From Chromatiales bacterium (GTDB taxonomy: Bacteria > Pseudomonadota > Gammaproteobacteria > Chromatiales > Chromatiaceae), in assembly GCA_022360905.1 (NCBI GenBank), contig JAKSBX010000280.1, positions 1-38,500 of the forward strand: a stretch of 38,500 nt of DNA, read 5' to 3'. Below, in pieces: positions 33,309-38,500 of this stretch (positions within the stretch are counted from its first letter, which is position 1; the number at the start of each line of letters is the position of its first letter). The notes under the pieces were generated by a model. It saw only the letters and a program-made list of their open reading frames with translations. It was not told the DNA's origin and did not search any database. Both the position numbers and the translations under genes were made by a program.

Positions 33309-35759
33309 ATGGCCAGTAGGACTGTGTCAAAAGTCAATAAAAGCGAACAATCAGATCGTATCAAAAAATTAATTGCAGAAGAGCAAACCAGGATCCTGTT
33401 CCAGCAGGCGCCGATCTCCAATGCAACGGTCTATGCAGTTGCAACACTTTTTTACTTCATATTAATTCCTCATATCGATTCGGGGATCGTGGAAATTTGG
33501 GTGGTCTCCCTGTTTGCAACCGCTACCTTTCGGCTGGCTCTCTGGTTGTTGAGACAACGTGAACCTCAGAAAATGAGCACGACCCAGTGGCAGCGGGCCT
33601 ATTTGACTGGATGTCTTATGGTCGGGGTGGCATGGAGTTTGATCGTTCCCCATATCTACCTGACAGAAAATCTTACCATTGCGATCGGCTTAAGCATGCT
33701 GTTGTTCGGTATCGTCTCATCCGCGGTTGTTATTCTTTCGTGTTACCTGCCGGCATTCGTGGTCTATGTCTATCCTCAGTTATTTACCCTGATCGCCACT
33801 TTACTGTTTTATGGTGATTTCACTCACAATATTTTAGCCATCGCTACTTTCGCCTACTTGGTGATGACCACCCTGTTTACCCGCAATGTACATCGTAATT
33901 TAGTGGAGAACATAAGCCTTGAGGTACAGAACAAGCAGCTCATTGACGAACTCAGTGAAGAGGTGAGAAACCGCGAAACGACTATCAATTTACGTACCTC
34001 CGAGTTGCAGGAGAAAAACAGTGCATTGAGCAAGGAGATCAGTGAAAGGGAGTTGGCAGAATCGGCACTACGCAAAAGTGAAAAGCGGTTTGAACTGGCC
34101 ATGCGTGGAGCCAATGACGGGGTTTACGATTGGAATCTAAAAAGCAACGAAATCTACTATTCACCCCGTTGGAAAAAAATGCTCGGTTATGAAGACGATG
34201 AATTGCCGAACGATTTTTCAACCTGGGAGGATCTGGTTGAAGAAAAGGACCGGGAACGATCCTGGAACATGCTCACTGACTATATCCAAGGCAAACGGGA
34301 TAACTTCCATATCGAATTCAAGATGCGGCACAAGGATGGCCATTGGGTGGATATACTCTCCCGTGCTTTTCTGGTACGAGATGCAGAGGGTAATGCCATT
34401 CGTACGGTCGGAACCCATGTGGATATCACCGAAAAGAAAAGGCAGGAAGCACACATTCTCAAACAGGCCCATTACGATGGGCTGACCGGTCTGCCAAACC
34501 GGTTTCTGGCGATGGATCGACTGACCCAGCTACTCAAGGAGACAAATCGGGATCATCAGATGATCGCAGTTTTGTTTCTCGATCTCGATGGCTTCAAACG
34601 GGTTAACGACACCCTTGGACATGAGACCGGTGACCGATTGCTTGTTCAGGCAGCGGAACGCCTTAAATCAGCGGTTCGAGATGCGGACAGCGTCTGCCGC
34701 CTCGGAGGGGATGAATTTGTGGTCATGCTGCGCAATCTATCGGAACTGACCGATGCCAAAGCGGTGGCAAGCAACCTGATTGCACAGTTTCGCAATCCTT
34801 TTACCTTGGATGATCGGGCGCTGGTGGTAACCACCAGTATCGGCATTTCTGTCTATCCCAATGACGGCGATACCCCCACAGAACTGCTTCGTAACGCAGA
34901 CACAGCCATGTATCACTCCAAGGAACAGGGCAGAAACACGTTCAATTTTTATACCTGCGAAATGAATTTGAACATCTCCCGCAGCTTGGAAGTCGAAGAG
35001 CAGCTCCAAGGTGCCCATAAGCGCCAAGAGTTCTCGGTGCTTTATCAGCCGGTGATCGATATGCAGAAAAATCGGGTGGTTGCCGCCGAGGCTCTGCTGC
35101 GCTGGCACAATCCTGCCCTTGGGATGGTCTCCCCGGATGAGTTTATTCCGATTGCTGAACAGACCGGGGTGATTCTCGATATCGGCCGTTACGTCTTGCA
35201 GCAGGCGGTCATCAATGCCCTGCATTGGCAGCAGCTGATCGATTACGATTTCAGAATTTCAGTTAATCTCTCTCCCAGACAGTTTAGAGATACAAAGCTT
35301 GTAGAATTCATAACAGATCTTCTGCAGCATAGTGGGCTTAGGCCCGAGGCGCTGATCCTGGAGATCACTGAAGGCGTATTGATGAGTGGGCAGCGAGAGA
35401 TTGTCACAGCCTTGGATCGGCTACACGCTAAAGGTGTCGGTTTGGCCATGGATGATTTCGGTACGGGTTACTCATCTTTGAGCCATTTGCGTAATTATCC
35501 TTTTGATGTTTTGAAAATTGATCGCAGCTTTATCAACGATCTGATGGTCGATGATGCCGACTGGGAACTGGTCAACGCTTCTGTGTTGATGGCGCATGGG
35601 ATGGGGTTAGAAGTGATCGCTGAAGGTGTGGAAACAGAGGATCAACTGAAGCAACTGCAACATATGCAATGCGATTTTGCTCAAGGTTTCCTGTTCAACA
35701 AACCCATATCGGCAGAATCTTTCAGCAGAATGCTACAACAGGCTGCCAGCGTTTCTTGA
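33309..35759 (+). CDS. Membrane PAS-GGDEF-EAL c-di-GMP enzyme
   Basis: About 816 residues. N-terminal membrane part (about 35-195) with several helices (e.g. LSMLLFGIVSSAVVILSC), a short coiled coil (200-250), then a PAS domain (about 255-385; FELAMRGANDGVYDWNLKSNEIYYSPRWKKMLGY). GGDEF at about 466-470 is intact, and RDAD five residues before it is a complete inhibitory I-site. The EAL domain (from about 575) has EALLRW (about 594), NLSPRQF, EITEGVLM, DDFGTGYSSL and AEGVET, so all key residues appear present. It may both make and degrade c-di-GMP. Start uncertain: TTG at 33291 is possible. Confidence 0.93.
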   Translation: MASRTVSKVNKSEQSDRIKKLIAEEQTRILFQQAPISNATVYAVATLFYFILIPHIDSGIVEIWVVSLFATATFRLALWLLRQREPQKMSTTQWQRAYLTGCLMVGVAWSLIVPHIYLTENLTIAIGLSMLLFGIVSSAVVILSCYLPAFVVYVYPQLFTLIATLLFYGDFTHNILAIATFAYLVMTTLFTRNVHRNLVENISLEVQNKQLIDELSEEVRNRETTINLRTSELQEKNSALSKEISERELAESALRKSEKRFELAMRGANDGVYDWNLKSNEIYYSPRWKKMLGYEDDELPNDFSTWEDLVEEKDRERSWNMLTDYIQGKRDNFHIEFKMRHKDGHWVDILSRAFLVRDAEGNAIRTVGTHVDITEKKRQEAHILKQAHYDGLTGLPNRFLAMDRLTQLLKETNRDHQMIAVLFLDLDGFKRVNDTLGHETGDRLLVQAAERLKSAVRDADSVCRLGGDEFVVMLRNLSELTDAKAVASNLIAQFRNPFTLDDRALVVTTSIGISVYPNDGDTPTELLRNADTAMYHSKEQGRNTFNFYTCEMNLNISRSLEVEEQLQGAHKRQEFSVLYQPVIDMQKNRVVAAEALLRWHNPALGMVSPDEFIPIAEQTGVILDIGRYVLQQAVINALHWQQLIDYDFRISVNLSPRQFRDTKLVEFITDLLQHSGLRPEALILEITEGVLMSGQREIVTALDRLHAKGVGLAMDDFGTGYSSLSHLRNYPFDVLKIDRSFINDLMVDDADWELVNASVLMAHGMGLEVIAEGVETEDQLKQLQHMQCDFAQGFLFNKPISAESFSRMLQQAASVS

Positions 35760-36002
35760 AACTGTATTGTCTCGTCTTATTAGTGTTAACAGGCCCAAAC
35801 ATGCCCTAACAGCTCCTAAGATCGTCACGTTTCGGTTGATCCGATTTTTACAACTGCCGGTTTTCCTTGCTGATGAATCAATCGCACTTCTTGAATGGTG
35901 ATGAATTGCAATAATCATTAGATTCCTTAGCAATAAAACAAGTATATTTACGACTGCTTGGTGTTCCTGGAAAGGGCAGTATGAACAATCTTAGAGTCTG
36001 TT

Positions 36003-36410
36003 ATGAAGGTTAAGATAGAGATTAATCGGGATATCGGTAAAGAGGAGGTGGTCGCGGTGTATCGTGCCAATGGGTGGTCATCGGCGGATAAGCCGGACAA
36101 ACTGCTGGCGGCCCTCAGGCAATCCGATACCCTGGTCACGGCCCGTATTGATGGTAAATTGGTGGGCATTGGTAATGCCATATCCGATGGTCATCTGGTG
36201 GTCTACTATCCGCATATGCTGGTTGACCCTGAGTATCATGGGCAGGGTATCGGACGTAAGATGATGGCATCGATGATGAGCATCTATAAAGATTTTCATC
36301 AACAGATGCTGACCTCGGACAAAAATGCCGTTGGATTTTATCAGACGCTTGGATTCAGTCGTGCAGGTAGCACAGAGTCAATGTGGATCTATGCGGGGCA
36401 GGACCACTGA
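36003..36410 (+). CDS. GNAT acetyltransferase
   Basis: 135 residues, compact single-domain GNAT. The acetyl-CoA loop is in LVDPEYHGQGIGRKMMASMM, with GIGNAISDGHLVVYYPHMLVD before it and NAVGFYQTLGFSR after it. The start (GRDIGKEEVVAVYRANGW) is typical of small-substrate acetyltransferases. Substrate unknown. Convergent with the beta-barrel gene, 11 bases apart. Confidence 0.87.
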   Translation: MKVKIEINRDIGKEEVVAVYRANGWSSADKPDKLLAALRQSDTLVTARIDGKLVGIGNAISDGHLVVYYPHMLVDPEYHGQGIGRKMMASMMSIYKDFHQQMLTSDKNAVGFYQTLGFSRAGSTESMWIYAGQDH

Positions 36411-36421
36411 ACAGGCCCTCG

Positions 36422-37600
36422 CTAAAAAAACCGCGTTAGGGTGAGCTCTGCATAATCATCCCTACGCATGGAGTAGAGAGGATCCTGTTCCGCGATATCC
36501 GACCATAAGCGGATTTGTGCACTGGTTTTCCAGTCACTGCCGATACGGCGACTGGCTTCGAGATTGAACATCCAGCTCTCTTCATCCAGATCCTTGATAA
36601 CACCTGCCAGCAATTCGCTGCCATCCACGTCATTTGCGGTGAGTCGAAAGCCGATAAAAAGGTCATTCTGAAATGGTGTGGTCGCTGCATCCCCGCGGTT
36701 GTCATAGAGATATTCACCCAGTAGACCAAGATCCATATCGGTGTCGGCAATGCCGACCAGGGTGTATTCGAATCCACCGGTTGCCGCATTGTAACTGCCA
36801 CTGTCGATGGAGCGATGTGTCGCTTCCAGTTTCCATAACCAATCCCCCTTGGTGGCCTGCAGGTCGAGACTGGTCTGGCGCATCTGTTCATAAAAGGGTA
36901 TCAGGCTGATCTCGCCCCGGTTACTGATTCTGGGGGTCAGAAGGGGATCCCGGCTGGTACCATTAAAATGTGCCAGGCCGATGTCCCAGTCACCGATATA
37001 GTGTGACCAGCGCAGCGCGAAGTCCAGATGTCTCTCTTCCCGGTCCGACTCATACTCCGCATGATCTTGATCGACGGGTGGTTGGGATCTTAAACGTCCA
37101 TCTTCGCCAGGGAAGGTTCGTTCACGAAAACCGATCAGGGTGTAGAAGTCGAGGATACCCCAATCTCTCTCTAATGAGAGCTTGATCAGAGGTTGACCGA
37201 GTTTTTGTTCACCATCAGGATTCTCCACCAGATCTGTCTGGTTGATAGTGTCGACCAGATGCAGGGCTTCGGTAACACCCCAAAAAACCTTACCGACACC
37301 GGCCTGTATTTCCCAACGGTTGCCGGCATAGGTCCAGATCAGCTCCCGGATGTCGCCATGAGTCCGTTCTTCATCTTCACTGTCCCAGCGAAAGAAAGGG
37401 ACGAACAACAGACTCTGTTTACCGCTGTCCCAGCGTTGGTAGTATTCGGGCTGAAATGCCAGTGAGATAAGATGGTCCGATTGATTCTCGTGAGCGGCGT
37501 CCTGAGGGAAGTAGCGACCTTGTAACTCAGCATAGCCACTCCATTCACCGGCCGATAACAGACCGGGCATCAGACATACGATCCAGCGCCATAATCTCAC
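36422..37600 (-). CDS. Outer-membrane beta-barrel protein
   Basis: 392 residues from a GTG preceded by GGGAGAG. Short signal peptide (about 1-17, LLSAGEW), then alternating aromatic strands such as AELQGRYFP and WEIQAGVGKVFWGVTEALHLVD, ending in LTLTRFF: the C-terminal Phe is the BAM-recognition hallmark. Probably a porin-like or exporter-linked barrel (DUF1302-like family possible). It is 13 bases after the LolA-like gene and belongs to that operon, suggesting a role with the RND exporter. Confidence 0.75.
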   Translation of the reverse strand: MRLWRWIVCLMPGLLSAGEWSGYAELQGRYFPQDAAHENQSDHLISLAFQPEYYQRWDSGKQSLLFVPFFRWDSEDEERTHGDIRELIWTYAGNRWEIQAGVGKVFWGVTEALHLVDTINQTDLVENPDGEQKLGQPLIKLSLERDWGILDFYTLIGFRERTFPGEDGRLRSQPPVDQDHAEYESDREERHLDFALRWSHYIGDWDIGLAHFNGTSRDPLLTPRISNRGEISLIPFYEQMRQTSLDLQATKGDWLWKLEATHRSIDSGSYNAATGGFEYTLVGIADTDMDLGLLGEYLYDNRGDAATTPFQNDLFIGFRLTANDVDGSELLAGVIKDLDEESWMFNLEASRRIGSDWKTSAQIRLWSDIAEQDPLYSMRRDDYAELTLTRFF

Positions 37601-37613
37601 GGCAAAGCTCTCC

Positions 37614-38393
37614 CTATCTGGCCCGTTTCAGGCTGTTTTTGTTGAAATCGGCATCACTGAGTCCGCTGCGGAAATCGTATTGCTTCCAGGTGAGCAGGGT
37701 GCTTTTGCCTGTCTGGTGGTTCTCCATATACATCTCATCGGCACGCCAGTATTGATCCAGATATTGTTGATATCCGCGAAATACCAGGGTCTTCAGCAGC
37801 ACATTTTTTCGATCGTAGTAGTCGATCTTAATCGGTATGTAACGCTCCTTGTCTACCCACATCTGTTGGCGTGTATAACCTGAATTGGGGTCAACAGGAT
37901 AGCGTTCGATGAGAAATGATGCGATACCTTCGTGTTCACTCTCTTCTATGAATTTATAGGTGTACTTTTCAACCTCCTGTGAAGAGATATCCTCATAGGC
38001 GAACTCGCTGCCCATGAAGGGCCCGGACTTGTTTCTGGAGGCGATTCTTTTGACCCGCTTGAGCGCTGGAAGATAGAGCCACTGATCATCATCACCAACT
38101 TTATGCGAGAAGCTCAGCAGTGCCGTGCCCTTAACGTCTCTGGGTTCATCGAACACCACCAGGGTTTTGTCTCCGTCGTTCTCCACCTCCAGGGTCTGAT
38201 TACGCATATCCCGCAGGCTCTCTTCACCATGGCGGTTTTTCAGCAGCATAGTCATGCTGGCCTTGAAGTCATGGAAACCGGTATCTCTGGCGTCGACCTC
38301 TTGGGCGATCTCAAGGCCCCGCTCTTCGGCTGTCGCAGCCAGGGTCACGGCCGGTGTGAGCAAAAGCGTTGCAAGTAAAAAGCTGAACTTCAT
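37614..38393 (-). CDS. LolA-like periplasmic protein of an RND exporter set
   Basis: 259 residues; signal peptide about 1-19 (PAVTLAAT). The fold reads as the outer-membrane lipoprotein-sorting (LolA-like) type: KTLVVFDEPRDVKGTALLSFSHKVGDDDQWLYLPALKRVKRIASRNKSGPFMGSEFAYEDIS and RQQMWVDKERYIPIKIDYYDRKNVLLKTL. Such proteins accompany MMPL-type RND transporters and may carry lipids to the outer membrane. Excellent ribosome-binding site (GGAGG) inside the end of the RND gene; the start overlaps its stop by 4 bases. Confidence 0.85.
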   Translation of the reverse strand: MKFSFLLATLLLTPAVTLAATAEERGLEIAQEVDARDTGFHDFKASMTMLLKNRHGEESLRDMRNQTLEVENDGDKTLVVFDEPRDVKGTALLSFSHKVGDDDQWLYLPALKRVKRIASRNKSGPFMGSEFAYEDISSQEVEKYTYKFIEESEHEGIASFLIERYPVDPNSGYTRQQMWVDKERYIPIKIDYYDRKNVLLKTLVFRGYQQYLDQYWRADEMYMENHQTGKSTLLTWKQYDFRSGLSDADFNKNSLKRAR

Positions 38394-38500
38394 GTTTTTT
38401 TTCCTCCGAAATAGATCAGTAACGGCGGTAGAAAGAGAAAATCGGCAACCAGAGCCAGACCCAAAGTGATTGCCGTCAGCAATCCCATGCCGGCATTGAG
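38390..38500 (-). CDS. RND/MMPL exporter, last 36 residues (cut by window edge)
   Basis: The frame is open to the window edge. Visible are GLLTAITLGLALVADFLFLP and PLLIYFGGKK: the last membrane helix of an MMPL-type RND protein (the ADFLFLPPLL ending is common to them). Its TGA overlaps the ATG of the LolA-like gene, so the two are translated together. Confidence 0.75.
   Translation of the reverse strand, partial: LNAGMGLLTAITLGLALVADFLFLPPLLIYFGGKKT

Overview
The window looks like one contiguous piece of a gammaproteobacterial chromosome. The main evidence is the gene order tolQ-tolR-tolA-tolB-pal-cpoB-queE-queC, together with ygfZ, trhP(yegQ)-like and LolA/RND-type envelope genes. Some gene types (stand-alone plant-type FNR, TIGR03790-like protein, ChaN-PDZ) are reminiscent of environmental, possibly sulfur-oxidising Chromatiales-like bacteria, but that placement is a guess. 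I saw no rRNA, tRNA, CRISPR array, transposase or prophage gene.

Layout. (1) 1-4306: Tol-Pal envelope-constriction operon, cut at the left edge inside tolQ, closed by an intrinsic terminator at 4370-4394. (2) 4476-5791: queE-queC, coupled 7-deazaguanine (preQ0) genes. (3) 5792-8773: a palindrome-rich spacer, a GNAT acetyltransferase, a ferredoxin-NADP reductase-like flavoprotein and a family-2 glycosyltransferase. (4) 8817-13738: a TIGR03790-like secreted protein divergent from a ChaN-PDZ protein, then trhP overlapping an ArnD-like gene that has lost all the expected catalytic and metal-binding residues. (5) 13739-17600: a gene-sparse, AT-richer accessory-looking stretch holding an environmental-type hairpin repeat, an AraC/GyrI-like regulator, an 18-repeat RTX calcium-binding protein without a secretion system beside it, a 78-bp MITE-like inverted repeat overlapping a decayed minus-strand coding fragment, and a DUF4124-glutaredoxin protein.

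(6) 17628-22660, minus strand: the most intriguing block. In transcription order it encodes an AsnB-type glutamine amidotransferase, an acyl carrier protein, an AMP-forming acyl ligase and an NAD-synthetase-like enzyme with a large insertion. All parts are ATP-dependent activating or amidating enzymes plus a carrier, which suggests a small dedicated pathway making an amidated or aminoacyl-type product. I do not know its product.

(7) 22873-29990, minus strand: a long co-directional run of ygfZ, an HDOD protein, an ABC-2 exporter (ATPase and permease), a GuaD-like deaminase and an IorAB-type molybdenum hydroxylase; the last three genes are tightly packed and could form a purine or N-heterocycle oxidation cassette. 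(8) 30283-36410: an RNase II/R-family exoribonuclease, a small lipoprotein, a membrane GGDEF-EAL protein with both motifs and the I-site intact, and a second GNAT. (9) 36422-38500, minus strand: an exporter set (RND/MMPL protein cut by the right edge, LolA-like periplasmic protein, outer-membrane beta-barrel). Coordinates and residue positions were read by eye; family names rest on motif recognition, not on database searches.
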